Assembly: GCA_947383215.1 (NCBI GenBank)
Contig: CANDCP010000012.1
Coordinates: 1 to 64,000, forward strand
Direction: 5' to 3'
DNA length: 64,000 nt
From: an uncultured Roseburia sp.
GTDB lineage: Bacteria > Bacillota > Clostridia > Lachnospirales > Lachnospiraceae
The notes beneath the pieces are model-generated. The model saw nothing but the letters and a program-made list of their open reading frames with translations, did not search any database and was not told the origin of the DNA. This document shows positions 52,264-62,190 of this stretch, in pieces. How positions within the stretch are numbered: the first letter of the stretch is position 1; each line of letters opens with the position of its first letter. The position numbers and the translations under genes are program-made.

Positions 52264-53534
52264 ACTCCCGCCTCTATTTTATCGCCGCATTCACTCGCAA
52301 CGCGCGCGTAAACCTGCGCATACGACATGCCGGTCGTCCGGCAGATTGCGGCAATACTCTCGTACTCGGGATATATCCTTCTCTCCTGCAAAAAAGCGCA
52401 CACCTTCACCCTTACCGAGCCAAGCGACGTATGTACTTCCCTTATGTCTCTTTCCAATACGGTGCGTTCCATCTTCTGTCTGCGGATGCCGATCGTCGTC
52501 GTCTGCGCAAAAATGATATTTTCCATTTTGGAAATATCTTTTAACTCACAGATAACGTTTAACTGATATGCCGGACGGTTCTTTTTCATAAAGACAGGAA
52601 TATAATGCACGTCTTTCGCGCCCGCGGCAAACAGAGCCTCCATCACATAGCCGAGCGCCTCCCCGGCGCAGTCGTCAATATTTGTCTCAAGCTTACAGAT
52701 CGCGTCCGTCTCATCCTTTTTCTCCTCTACCAGCATCGCGCGAAGAATGCCGGGCGTCTCATATTCCCTCTTTCCTGCACCCATCCCGCACCGCGCGATC
52801 GTAAATTCCTCCGGGAGTTTTCCCGCGGTAGCCAGCGCGGCAACGGCGGCCGCCCCTGTCGGCGTGACAAGCTCTCCCTCCACGTCTGTCTGATGCAGCG
52901 GCAGACGGTATTCCTGCGCGATATTCACAACGGCGGGAACCGGAACCGGAATTACCCCGTGCTGACAACGGATCGTCCCGCCGCCCTCGCAGAGCTTTGG
53001 CACAATTACTTCCGTAATTCCAAGATTCTCTATACAAACGGCAATCGAAACAATATCCACAATCGAATCTACCGCTCCCACCTCATGAAAATGCACTTCG
53101 TCCACCTCCACCCCGTGCGCCCTCGCCTCTGCCCTGGCAAGGATATCAAAAATACGAAGCGCAACCGCCTCCGCCCGTTCTCCAAGCGACGCCTCCGTAA
53201 TCATTTGTCTGATTTCCAAAGGCCCTCTATGCATATGGACGCCCCCCGGATGATTTTTCCGCTCAAAACCGTGGGATTCATGGGTATGACGCCCGTGCAG
53301 ATAATCCATATTATGATCGTGGTTTTCATGGGCTTCATCAAGCAGCACGCTAAAGTCGCAGACGTCAAGCCCCGACTTCTTTACCCGGCTCATTTTCACT
53401 TCGTATCCGGTCAAATTCAGTTTCTTCAGGGAAGACGTTAAATACTCCCAATCCGCCCCGAGATCGAGAAGCGCGGCCACCAGCATATCGCCGCTGATTC
53501 CGCTAAAGCATTCCAAATACAATTTTTTATTCAT
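52260..53534 (-). CDS. larC: LarC, nickel insertion enzyme of pincer cofactor synthesis
   Basis: 424 residues in a single uninterrupted frame; in Lactobacillus plantarum larC is split and needs a frameshift. It opens LYLECFSGISGDM and carries a His-rich loop (HENHDHNMDYLHGRHTHESH, about residues 70-90) likely to hold nickel, then EVGAVDSIVDIV. LarC inserts Ni using CTP. The ATG at 53534 with GGGGGTG is chosen; it overlaps larB by 8 bp. Confidence 0.93.
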   Translation of the reverse strand: MNKKLYLECFSGISGDMLVAALLDLGADWEYLTSSLKKLNLTGYEVKMSRVKKSGLDVCDFSVLLDEAHENHDHNMDYLHGRHTHESHGFERKNHPGGVHMHRGPLEIRQMITEASLGERAEAVALRIFDILARAEARAHGVEVDEVHFHEVGAVDSIVDIVSIAVCIENLGITEVIVPKLCEGGGTIRCQHGVIPVPVPAVVNIAQEYRLPLHQTDVEGELVTPTGAAAVAALATAGKLPEEFTIARCGMGAGKREYETPGILRAMLVEEKKDETDAICKLETNIDDCAGEALGYVMEALFAAGAKDVHYIPVFMKKNRPAYQLNVICELKDISKMENIIFAQTTTIGIRRQKMERTVLERDIREVHTSLGSVRVKVCAFLQERRIYPEYESIAAICRTTGMSYAQVYARVASECGDKIEAGV

Positions 53535-54273
53535 CGCGCACCCCCAGCCTGTTGATCTGCGTCGCCATATATCCGGCCCCGTATCCGTTGTCAATATTTA
53601 CGACGGCGACTCCGTTCGCACAGGAATTAATCATTGTCAGCAGCGCGGAGAGCCCGTGCAGGCTCGCGCCATACCCGACGGATGTCGGAACGGCGATCAC
53701 CGGCTTATCCACAAGTCCGCCCAGCACGCTCGCCAGAGCGCCCTCCATACCGGCTACAGCCACCACGCAGTTTGCGCTCTGAATCTCCTCCAGCTTTGAG
53801 AGCATTCTGTGCAGGCCGCTCACCCCGATATCATAGATGCGCTCCACATTTGTCCCAAAATATTCGGCCGTCTGCGCCGCCTCCTCCGCCACCGGTATAT
53901 CCGCCGTCCCCGCCGTACAGACCGCAATTTTTCCAATCCGCTTCTTTGGTTTTTCAATTTTCAAAATTCGGGAAACCGGATCATAGACCGCCTGCGGATA
54001 CGTTTTTCGAATTCTCTCATACTGACGCGCCTCAGCCCTCGTCCCAAGCGCCTCCCCGTTTGCCTCATAGAGCTTGCCGAAAATGCGAAGCAAGTGCTCG
54101 TCCGTCTTTCCGCTGCAAAAAATAACCTCTGAAAAACCGGAACGGATTTCACGATGCATGTCCAGCTTGGCATAGCCCATCTCCTCAAACGGTTCCCTGC
54201 GAAGGTAAGACGCCGCCTCATTTACAGTGATCTCTCCCGTCCTTACCTTTTCAAGCAATTCCCGCAGCTCCAT
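53527..54273 (-). CDS. larB: LarB, pyridinium biscarboxylate mononucleotide synthase
   Basis: 248 residues. A small N-terminal helical part is followed by a PurE/AIR-carboxylase-like domain (about 110-245) with TAGTADIPVAEEAA and VAGMEGALASVLGGL. LarB carboxylates nicotinic acid adenine dinucleotide. The ATG at 54273 has AGGAGGAGGG upstream; the ORF extends 88 codons backwards into the antiporter gene and that part is not credible. It lies 13 bp after the last antiporter subunit, so it is likely in the same transcript. Confidence 0.93.
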   Translation of the reverse strand: MELRELLEKVRTGEITVNEAASYLRREPFEEMGYAKLDMHREIRSGFSEVIFCSGKTDEHLLRIFGKLYEANGEALGTRAEARQYERIRKTYPQAVYDPVSRILKIEKPKKRIGKIAVCTAGTADIPVAEEAAQTAEYFGTNVERIYDIGVSGLHRMLSKLEEIQSANCVVAVAGMEGALASVLGGLVDKPVIAVPTSVGYGASLHGLSALLTMINSCANGVAVVNIDNGYGAGYMATQINRLGVRDE

Positions 54274-54286
54274 AATATCCCTCCTC

Positions 54287-56380
54287 CTAACCGCAAAGCA
54301 ACAGATAGAAAAGCGTAAACACAAGCCCCACGTAAAACAGCAGCAGGCCAAACGATAAGCTTCTTCCGATAATTGTATTTGTCTCGATAAATTTCTCCCA
54401 CTGTACCGCAAATCTGTGCTCGTAGGTGACTTCGTGTTCCGGCGACTCCCGCCGCAAAAGCTTTCTCTTTCCTCTGCGCGCACCGTCAAAGATTCTCCCC
54501 AACATATGCGTAAGCGCATTGCCCTCCGGCAGCTCATGCGGAATTTTCCGGTCTCTGTACACGCTCTTTCGCAAAGAGACGATCAAAAAGTCTGTCAGGC
54601 TGTCCAGAACGCGGCACGCAACGGCGCCCAAAAACGGCAAAATCTTTAAAAGCAGCGGCCGGTATATCAGATTCTCCAAGTCCATCCACTTCGGCAGCGC
54701 CGTAAAGTACTCTCTTCCCCCCTCCGCTTCCCGCATCAAAAACTTCCGGATTCCCGCATAGATTACGCCTCCGACGATAACGGAAATTGCCGCCCCCTTT
54801 AAATTCTCCGGACTAAAATAAGACACGGAGCCCGCATAGTCTGTCAGTCCAAAAAAGCCGCCGCCGAAATCGGCAATCTTATCCATAAAAATCTGCGGAA
54901 GCAAACCGAACGCCGCCACGAGCCCCGCGGCAAATACGACAGGCGCCGCGCCCGCTACGGTCCAATACGGCTTTTTCTCGTCATAGGAGCGCTGGAGCAG
55001 AGCATCCGCATTTTTTTCCCAGAAAATAGCGACGTATAATTTTGCCATATAGGCAATTGTCATTCCGCCGCTGATTAAAAAGAGCCATTCCACAAGCTTT
55101 AAAAACCAGAGCAGGTTGCCGCCGGATACCGCTATGCCCTCCACGATTGCCTCATGAAGCAGCGTCTTGCTGATATACCCGCTAAAGAGCGGTATTCCCC
55201 CGATTCCAAGCGCCGCGGACAAAAAGACGGCGTGAAGCAGCTTTTTCTTCCTTCCAAACCCGCGGACCGCATTCAAATCAAGGCGATGCGCATTCATATA
55301 AACCGCGCCCGCCGCAAGGAAGAGAACCAGCTTAAACAGAGAGTGGTTGACCATGTGAAGAAACGTTCCCCGGACTGCCGGCGCGTTCTCTTCCCCCAAA
55401 ATTCCCTGCATTCCAATCCCAAGCAAAATAAATCCGATCTGAGACATGGAAGAGCATGCGAGCGTCCGCTTGATATCCACCGAAAAGACAGCCAGAATCG
55501 CTCCAAGGAACATCGTGATCACTCCGATGATAAGCACAAAGATTCCCCAGTCTCCGTCGTGCCAAAACAGATTTGCGCTTACCGCAATCATTCCGAATAT
55601 TCCCGATTTTGTCAAAATACCGGAAAGCAGCGCGGACGCCGGCGCCGGCGCCACCGGATGCGCCTTCGGCAGCCAGATATGCAGAGGAAACGCTCCGGCC
55701 TTCGCCGCGTATCCCGCAAAGATCAATGCCCCGGCCAGATATAACCCGTCTCTGTTCTCATAATGCAAAACCGCCTCAAAAAGCTGCTCCATATCAAGCG
55801 TCCCAAGCTGATGATACAAGAAAAACAATCCCAAAAGCATGGCGAGGCCGCCGATTACGGCGACGGCAAGATACGTTTCTCCCGCGCGAAGCGCCTCCTT
55901 ATTTTCCTCCTGCACCACCCACACATAGGAGGTAAACGACATGATTTCAAAGAAAATAAATGCGGTAAATAAATCCGCCGAAAAAAACACGCCGAGCAGC
56001 GCGCCAAGCGTCATAAGGTTGAATAGATAATAGCGGTTTCTGTTTCTGTGGCGCAAGAAATACTCTCTTGAGAATAAAAGCGTTGCAAACCACATAAACG
56101 CGGCAATCAGCCCGTAAATACAGCGAAAACCGTCGAGCGTAAAGCTAAGGCCCATCCCGCAGACCCCCGGAATTACAACCCCTGGCATTTCCCGCAATAA
56201 ATTTCCGTCCGCAAACATCCGATATACCCAAAAGGCCGCCGCAGACATTGCCGCAAATTCCAAAAGCCCTGCCGCCGCCGCGGCATAGTCCCTCGCCGTC
56301 TTGTGAAAACGGCCGATCCCATATACGACAAACGCCCCCGCAAACGGAAACCAAATCAGAAACATCAATAAATACGCCAT
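54287..56380 (-). CDS. Antiporter-type subunit, NuoL/MrpA-like, with long C-terminus
   Basis: 697 residues, about sixteen membrane segments. The ion-channel residues are kept: FFEIMSFTSY (Glu), KAHPVAPAPASALLSGILTKSG (two Lys), and NHSLFKLVLFLAAGA. The C-terminal extension ends in a basic soluble stretch and one last helix, somewhat like the lateral arm of NuoL. It should move H+ or Na+ as part of the Mrp/Mbh-like complex. Fourth and last pump gene of the set, 12 bp after the previous one. AAGGGGG before the ATG. Confidence 0.9.
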   Translation of the reverse strand: MAYLLMFLIWFPFAGAFVVYGIGRFHKTARDYAAAAAGLLEFAAMSAAAFWVYRMFADGNLLREMPGVVIPGVCGMGLSFTLDGFRCIYGLIAAFMWFATLLFSREYFLRHRNRNRYYLFNLMTLGALLGVFFSADLFTAFIFFEIMSFTSYVWVVQEENKEALRAGETYLAVAVIGGLAMLLGLFFLYHQLGTLDMEQLFEAVLHYENRDGLYLAGALIFAGYAAKAGAFPLHIWLPKAHPVAPAPASALLSGILTKSGIFGMIAVSANLFWHDGDWGIFVLIIGVITMFLGAILAVFSVDIKRTLACSSMSQIGFILLGIGMQGILGEENAPAVRGTFLHMVNHSLFKLVLFLAAGAVYMNAHRLDLNAVRGFGRKKKLLHAVFLSAALGIGGIPLFSGYISKTLLHEAIVEGIAVSGGNLLWFLKLVEWLFLISGGMTIAYMAKLYVAIFWEKNADALLQRSYDEKKPYWTVAGAAPVVFAAGLVAAFGLLPQIFMDKIADFGGGFFGLTDYAGSVSYFSPENLKGAAISVIVGGVIYAGIRKFLMREAEGGREYFTALPKWMDLENLIYRPLLLKILPFLGAVACRVLDSLTDFLIVSLRKSVYRDRKIPHELPEGNALTHMLGRIFDGARRGKRKLLRRESPEHEVTYEHRFAVQWEKFIETNTIIGRSLSFGLLLFYVGLVFTLFYLLLCG

Positions 56381-56392
56381 ACCGCTACCCCC

Positions 56393-57862
56393 TTAAACGC
56401 CCGCAATATCGCCGAAAAATGAAATAAGCGGCGCGCAAAACAATCCGAACCCCACGATGAAAATTACAAACACGATAAGCGGAAGAAGCATCATCCAATT
56501 CGGGTCCGAGATTCCCTCAAGCGTCTCCTCCCGAAACTCTCCCGTCGGAAAATACGCCCGCACCACAATGCTAAGCATATAGATTGCCGTAAGCAGCGCC
56601 GAAATAAGCAGGCAGCCTATCCCAAAATACGAAAGCACATTGCCGCTCTCAATCGCGGCCGACGCGAGATAAAACTTACTGATAAAACCGCACAGCCCCG
56701 GCACACCCATAAGGGCCAGCGCCGAAACGGTAAAAATCCCAAAAATTTTCGGCATCTTTTTTGCAAGCCCGTCTAACTGATGCACATAGATGCGTTCCGT
56801 CTGATGGATAATCGCCCCCGCGCAAAAGAACGACGTAATCTTCATCAGCGCGTGAAACACCATGTGGCTTAACGCCCCCACAAGGCCAAACGGCGTCATA
56901 AGCGCCGCCCCGAACAAAATATAGGAAAGGTTGCTGATCGTAGAATAGGCAAGGCGGCGCTTCAAATGCGTTTCCTTGACCGCCATGCTGCACCCGTAGA
57001 CAATCGTAAACATAACGATCGCCATAACCGCGTTCTGCGCGAAGCTTCCCCTCAAAAAATCCGTGCCGAAACTGTAATACGTAACGCGAAGAATCGCAAA
57101 CGCGCCTGATTTTACCACGGCCACCGCATGTAAAAGCGCGGTAACCGGCGTGGGCGCTACCCCCGCCTTCGGCAGCCAGGAATTAAACGGACATACGGCG
57201 GCCTTAACGCCGAATCCCAGGAACGTCAAAAAATAAATAAACTGAAGAATGTCTCTGTTTTCTCCGACTTTGCTCATATTTAAAACGCCGCCCAAAAGAA
57301 ACTCTGTCGTATCCCCATAGGTAATCACAAAAATCATGCCGATAAATGCAAACGCCGCGCCGCCGATAGAATAATACAGGTACTTCCGGCTCGCAAGAAT
57401 CGCTTCGCGCGAGAGCGTGTGCATCACAAGCGGCACCGTCGCCAGCGTCAGCATCTCATAAAAACAGTACATCGTTAAGATATTATCCGAAAGCGCGATC
57501 GCCAGCGTCACCCCGTAAGTCAGCGTATAAAAGAAGAAAAATACGCGCTCATGCTTCTCCTTCGTCATGTACTCAAACGCATACAGAGTCGCAAACGGCC
57601 AAAGAAACGACACCAGCCCGGCAAACACCGTCCCAAGCCCGTCCAGACGAAACGCAATCGAGAGCTCCCCGGTAAAATGAATCAGCGTCAATGTGTCAGC
57701 CGGACGGTTGAACAAAAGAAGCCACACCAAAACAGAATTAAGGATCACCGCCAGCTCCAAAAAACACATCCAGTGCGCGCGCCTCCTCCACGGCGCAAAC
57801 GCCACAACCGCTCCCGCCAGAGGCGGAATCAAAACTACAAGAAGCAAATATACCGCATTCAT
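56393..57862 (-). CDS. Antiporter-type subunit, NuoM/MrpD-like
   Basis: 489 residues, about fourteen membrane helices. Key residues: CFYEMLTLATVP (Glu), PKAGVAPTPVTALLHAVAVVKSG (Lys), and HALMKITSFFCAGA (Lys). The third pump gene; AAGGAGGG before the ATG. It is 12 bp from each neighbour, so the pump genes are tightly co-transcribed. Confidence 0.9.
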   Translation of the reverse strand: MNAVYLLLVVLIPPLAGAVVAFAPWRRRAHWMCFLELAVILNSVLVWLLLFNRPADTLTLIHFTGELSIAFRLDGLGTVFAGLVSFLWPFATLYAFEYMTKEKHERVFFFFYTLTYGVTLAIALSDNILTMYCFYEMLTLATVPLVMHTLSREAILASRKYLYYSIGGAAFAFIGMIFVITYGDTTEFLLGGVLNMSKVGENRDILQFIYFLTFLGFGVKAAVCPFNSWLPKAGVAPTPVTALLHAVAVVKSGAFAILRVTYYSFGTDFLRGSFAQNAVMAIVMFTIVYGCSMAVKETHLKRRLAYSTISNLSYILFGAALMTPFGLVGALSHMVFHALMKITSFFCAGAIIHQTERIYVHQLDGLAKKMPKIFGIFTVSALALMGVPGLCGFISKFYLASAAIESGNVLSYFGIGCLLISALLTAIYMLSIVVRAYFPTGEFREETLEGISDPNWMMLLPLIVFVIFIVGFGLFCAPLISFFGDIAGV

Positions 57863-57874
57863 CCGTCTCCCTCC

Positions 57875-59350
57875 TTATATACATACGCCGGAAATTGCGC
57901 GAATCACTGTCAGCGCCGTCTCCGGAAAAATACCGATAAACAGTGTCAGAGCGGCGAAAATAATTAACGGCGCCGTCATCAAGCGCGCCTCTTTCTCACG
58001 CCTGCAGGCAAATCCCTCTCCGGGAAAAAATCCCCGCATTGTCACAGGGAGCAGATACCCCGCGGTAAGCAGCGCGCTCACAATTAAAACAAGCGGGCCA
58101 AGCCAGGAAAACACCGGCATTTTGCCATCAAGAGCGCCCGTTCCCAGATACCATTTGCTGACAAACCCGCTTGTCGGCGGAATGCCGATCAGTCCAAGGG
58201 ATGCGATCGTATAGCACCAGAGCGTCACCGGCATCCTTTTTCCGATTCCTCTCAACTCCTCCACACGCTTACAGCCGGTCTGATAAATCATTGCCCCTGC
58301 GCACAAAAAGAGACAGACCTTAATAAACGCATGGGCAATCACATGCAGCAGCGCCCCCTCAAACGCAGTCCGCTCACATACGGCCAGGCCGAACAATATA
58401 TAAGAAACCTGGCTGACCGTAGAATAGGCAAGCCTTTTTTTAAGAACCGGCTCCCGAAAGGCCAGCATCGAACCCATAAAAATTGTAATTAACGTCAATA
58501 CGATCCAAGCCTTTTGCACCTTCGTCCCTATAAGAAAATCCGGCCCGATCAGATAGTACAGGACGCGGATCAAAGCCAGCACGCCGCCCTTTACGATAAT
58601 GCCCGAGAGCACGCCGGAAGCCGGCCCCGGAGCTACCGGATGCGCCGCAGTCAGCCAGGCGTGCAGCGGAAACATTCCGGCCTTCACGCCGAAACCCAGA
58701 ACCAAAAGCATCGTAATCACGAGAAACAGCGTTTGATGCTCCAAGAGAAAACTGCTCTCGAACACTCCTCCCGGCGTAAACTCAATGGTATTCCCCATAC
58801 GGACAAGAAAATAAACGCCAAAAAGCGCAAGATACGCTCCGCAGAACGAATAAAACAGATACTTCAATCCCGCCATACGCGCTTCCCCCGTCTGCGAATG
58901 AAGCACCAGCGGCAGCGAGGCCAGCGTCATAAACTCATAAAACAGATACATCGTAATGAGATTCCCGGCAAAATCCAGACCCAAAAGCACACCGAACGTA
59001 ATCAGGTAAAAGCCGAAATAACGCTTTTCCCGCTTCTCTTTTTTCATATATGCAAACGAAAAGAAGCCTGCCAGAATCCAGACGACCGTCACCAGCGACG
59101 CAAACAGCCTGCCAAGCTCATCCAATTTAAAAAATACCGGAAGCTCCTCTGTCAGATAAAACGCCGTAAAGCGGCGCTCCCCGCCCAATATTCCGACCGC
59201 TGCAAACGCACCGGTAAGTAACAAAACGGCTCCGACAAAAATAAGCAAACTTCTTCTCTTTTGAAATTCTCGCTTCCACAACAGAAACACGCCCGCAATC
59301 ACAGGAAAAAGTATCGGAACAAGCAGTATAAAATTCATTTTTTCTTCCAT
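57875..59350 (-). CDS. Antiporter-type subunit, NuoM/MrpD-like (second copy)
   Basis: 491 residues, about fourteen helices. LFYEFMTLASLPLVL (Glu), TAAHPVAPGPASGVLSGIIVKGG (Lys) and AHAFIKVCLFLCAGAM (Lys) are the conserved ion-path motifs. It resembles the previous gene closely enough to suggest duplication. GGGGAAGGG precedes the ATG at 59350; a second ATG four codons on is possible. Confidence 0.9.
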   Translation of the reverse strand: MEEKMNFILLVPILFPVIAGVFLLWKREFQKRRSLLIFVGAVLLLTGAFAAVGILGGERRFTAFYLTEELPVFFKLDELGRLFASLVTVVWILAGFFSFAYMKKEKREKRYFGFYLITFGVLLGLDFAGNLITMYLFYEFMTLASLPLVLHSQTGEARMAGLKYLFYSFCGAYLALFGVYFLVRMGNTIEFTPGGVFESSFLLEHQTLFLVITMLLVLGFGVKAGMFPLHAWLTAAHPVAPGPASGVLSGIIVKGGVLALIRVLYYLIGPDFLIGTKVQKAWIVLTLITIFMGSMLAFREPVLKKRLAYSTVSQVSYILFGLAVCERTAFEGALLHVIAHAFIKVCLFLCAGAMIYQTGCKRVEELRGIGKRMPVTLWCYTIASLGLIGIPPTSGFVSKWYLGTGALDGKMPVFSWLGPLVLIVSALLTAGYLLPVTMRGFFPGEGFACRREKEARLMTAPLIIFAALTLFIGIFPETALTVIRAISGVCI

Positions 59351-59362
59351 TCCCTTCCCCTC

Positions 59363-60853
59363 CTATGCAAATACGTGAAGTCCCTGTACAATCCACTCCG
59401 TGATCGGCTCGGAACACATCCCAAGCAAAAGATTCAACGCGATAAAACAGAGCAGCGTCATGACAAACAACTTATTTTCTCTCATTTTTATCGAAGGATA
59501 CCCGGTCTGCACCGGCGTATAAATCCGAATCACCGTCTTCATAAAATAGATCACGTTTAAAACGGAACTGACTGCCAGCACAATGAGCGCCGGAAGCATT
59601 TTGCCGTGCTGGTCCAACGCGGCCTGCGCAAACAAAAGCTTGCTGACAAAACCGGAAAACGCGGGAATCCCGACCATGGACAGCGCACCGACCGTAAAGG
59701 CCACGCCCGCCGCCTTATTCCGGTACGCCGCGCCCGTCAGCCGTTCGAAATCTTTGTGGTTTCCCGACACGTCGGTAAGCCCCACCGCCGATACGAACAG
59801 CAATGATTTTGTCGCCGCGTGGGAGAGAATATGGAAAATACTTGCCGCCATTCCGGCCAGCGTGCCAAGTCCGAATCCCATATAGATATAGCCGATCTGC
59901 GCCACCGAAGAATAGGAAATCATACGACGAATATCATTTTCCTTAATGGCGCTCAAAGAACCCATAATCATTCCGACGATTCCAAAAATAAACAAGACGT
60001 CGATCACTCTGCTCTCCGTAAAAATCGGAAATCCGATTACCCGATATATCAGCTTAATCAAAAGAAAAATATATCCCTTGGAGACAAGGCTCGAGAGCAT
60101 TGCCGCGGACGACACCGTAGAATACCCGTAGGCGTCGGGAAGCCATGAATGAAACGGAAACAAAGCGCTTTTAATCGCAAGTCCGACCACCATCAACGCA
60201 ATCGTTACCAAAAGCGGCACAGAATACGTCCCGGCCGCTACAATCGCCTCGACGCTCGCATGGATATCGCTCATCAAAAGGTGCCCGGTCAAATCGTAGA
60301 GAATGCAGATTCCAATCAAAAACAGGCCCGAGCCAAGCAGACTCATAATCATATAGCGCATCGCCGCCTCGATACACCTTCCATGCTCGGTAATCATAAT
60401 CAGGCCACACGCGGAAATCGTATTGATTTCCACAAAAACATACGCGGTAAACAGATCGTTCGTGTAAACCAGCGCGAGCAGAGAGGACAACAGAAGATTT
60501 ACCATAACGTAATAGAGATGCTCCTTATTCTCCGCTATCTCTAATTTTATTTTCCTCCGCCCGCCATTCAGGGAAAGCAGCATAATGACAGCAAAAAACA
60601 GCGCCGTCCCGGCTTCCAACGCGCCGAAACGCAGCTCGTTTCCAAGCGGCGCCGGGAAATGTCCCATAACATACACATAGCATTCCCCTGTCCGCACCGT
60701 AAAAATCAACGCCGCGAGGGACATAAGGGCGACAATGGAAACCACGCATGTATTTAAAATCCTCGCTCCCTTCCCCTTTAACACGGAACTAATTATCGCA
60801 GCAAACATCGCCAGCAAAATCGAAAAGCAGGGAAAATTCAGTATCGCATTCAT
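59363..60853 (-). CDS. mrpD: Antiporter-type subunit, MrpD/MbhH-like
   Basis: 496 residues, about fourteen helices. FVEINTISACGLIMI (Glu), PDAYGYSTVSSAAMLSSLVSKGY (Lys) and SHAATKSLLFVSAVGL (Lys) mark the pump family. It directly follows the MrpC-like gene, the position of mrpD in Mrp operons and mbhH in Mbh operons. First of the four pump genes. AAGGAAGG before the ATG. Confidence 0.92.
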   Translation of the reverse strand: MNAILNFPCFSILLAMFAAIISSVLKGKGARILNTCVVSIVALMSLAALIFTVRTGECYVYVMGHFPAPLGNELRFGALEAGTALFFAVIMLLSLNGGRRKIKLEIAENKEHLYYVMVNLLLSSLLALVYTNDLFTAYVFVEINTISACGLIMITEHGRCIEAAMRYMIMSLLGSGLFLIGICILYDLTGHLLMSDIHASVEAIVAAGTYSVPLLVTIALMVVGLAIKSALFPFHSWLPDAYGYSTVSSAAMLSSLVSKGYIFLLIKLIYRVIGFPIFTESRVIDVLFIFGIVGMIMGSLSAIKENDIRRMISYSSVAQIGYIYMGFGLGTLAGMAASIFHILSHAATKSLLFVSAVGLTDVSGNHKDFERLTGAAYRNKAAGVAFTVGALSMVGIPAFSGFVSKLLFAQAALDQHGKMLPALIVLAVSSVLNVIYFMKTVIRIYTPVQTGYPSIKMRENKLFVMTLLCFIALNLLLGMCSEPITEWIVQGLHVFA

Positions 60854-61228
60854 TTATCGTCCTTCCTTTTTCAACCTTATCGTAATTTCATCCAAATCCA
60901 GCGTATGATATCTGCGGTACAGACGAATCGTCAGAGACAACATCAGCGCGGTTACCGACACCGAAACGACAATGCCGGTCAACACCAGCCCGCTTGGAAT
61001 CGGATTGATATAGGTATCCGGGCTCAAATCCCCGTTCACAATAATCGGCGCAAGATGCCCCTCAATATATCCTTTTTCCGCCAAAAACAAGTAGACCGCC
61101 GTATCCATGATATTCAACCCGATAATCTTTTTTATCATGTTTTTCTGAAGCAGCAGGTTCGTAAAACCGATCCCGAACAGCAGCATGGCCACAACCTCCC
61201 CGTAATTTGCCAAAACATGGTTTCCCAT
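60854..61228 (-). CDS. mrpC: MrpC/MnhC-like subunit (NuoK family)
   Basis: 124 residues, three membrane helices of the NuoK/MnhC fold (FGIGFTNLLLQKNMIKKIIGLNIMDTAVYL; VLTGIVVSVSVTALMLSL). The ATG at 61228 overlaps the stop of the MrpB-like gene (ATGA) and has GAGGAGG upstream, which decides against the longer ORF start at 61276. Confidence 0.92.
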   Translation of the reverse strand: MGNHVLANYGEVVAMLLFGIGFTNLLLQKNMIKKIIGLNIMDTAVYLFLAEKGYIEGHLAPIIVNGDLSPDTYINPIPSGLVLTGIVVSVSVTALMLSLTIRLYRRYHTLDLDEITIRLKKEGR

Positions 61229-62190
61229 CACAAACCTCCTCTTCGAAACAGCGCGTAAAACGCATAAATCGTACATGCGACCTCCGAACCCACAAAAATA
61301 TTAATCGGCAATGTAATTCCGCCGCTCAGTATTTTCCCCGCTTCTCCAAGCGGAATCCGATTTACAAGTCCGTTGGCTCCCGTAAAAAAGTAATACAGCA
61401 CAATGCATCCGTACAAAAGCAGCGCAGTTACCTTCACAATGCGATATACCCGCTCATTAAAAAAGCGCTCCGTCTTCTCAAAGCCGAACGCCGCCACATA
61501 CAGCGTAAGGCCTGCTCCGATCATCGCTCCCCCGGAAAATCCGCCTCCCGGCGAGAGGTGTCCGTTTAATATAATATAGATACCGAACAAGAAAATCACC
61601 GGCGTCAAAACATGCGCCACCTTTTGCAAAATCACATCATTTTTCGGCTCAAATCCACGGTCGTTCGATTCTTTGTTCTCTCTGATCTTATCCTCGTCTA
61701 CCATCAGAAGAATCATCACGCAGCAGGTCGCCACAAATAACACGTTTGTCTCTCCGAACGTATCAAACGCACGGTAGGCAAGAATCATTCCGGTAACGAT
61801 ATTCACGGTTCCCGTATCGTATATCCCTCTGCTGATATAAGTCTCCGATACAATATTATTGTCCGGATTTTCCTCATTTCCCACCTCCGGCAAAAACGAA
61901 ACGGTAAAAATCAGCACCGCAACAATCGCAAAACAGAATACAATACTGAACGCCCTGTAGAGCCAGTCAAAAAAACGAAGCTCCTTATTATACTTTTTAT
62001 CATAAACTTCCGCCGCAAGCTTGCCGCGCTCGCGCATCCGCTCCGCAATCGTCTCCTCTTTTTCCTCGTACTCCCTCTGCGGCCGCATTTCCATATTTCC
62101 GATATAGGCGTCCTTCTCCCCCGAAAGCCAGCGGAAAAAACGAAACGCAAAGGTTTTTTCATATTCACTCTGCTCTCTTCTCCTGCTCAT
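61228..62190 (-). CDS. MbhE-MrpB fusion with a charged N-terminal extension
   Basis: 320 residues. The N-terminus (about 1-75) is cytoplasmic and very charged (EEKEETIAERMRERGKLAAE), which I do not know from the family. A middle part (about 76-165) matches MbhE (TGMILAYRAFDTFGET), and the C-terminus (about 185-320) is MrpB/MnhB (ILNGHLSPGGGFSGG). In Mbh the two are separate genes mbhE and mbhF. It overlaps the DUF4040 gene by 26 bp. GGAGGAGAGAGAGG precedes the ATG. Confidence 0.88.
   Translation of the reverse strand: MSRRREQSEYEKTFAFRFFRWLSGEKDAYIGNMEMRPQREYEEKEETIAERMRERGKLAAEVYDKKYNKELRFFDWLYRAFSIVFCFAIVAVLIFTVSFLPEVGNEENPDNNIVSETYISRGIYDTGTVNIVTGMILAYRAFDTFGETNVLFVATCCVMILLMVDEDKIRENKESNDRGFEPKNDVILQKVAHVLTPVIFLFGIYIILNGHLSPGGGFSGGAMIGAGLTLYVAAFGFEKTERFFNERVYRIVKVTALLLYGCIVLYYFFTGANGLVNRIPLGEAGKILSGGITLPINIFVGSEVACTIYAFYALFRRGGL

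Noticed and set aside
53527..54537. Long form of larB starting at 54537
   Set aside because: The first 88 codons overlap the antiporter gene in another frame; the strong ribosome site is at 54273.
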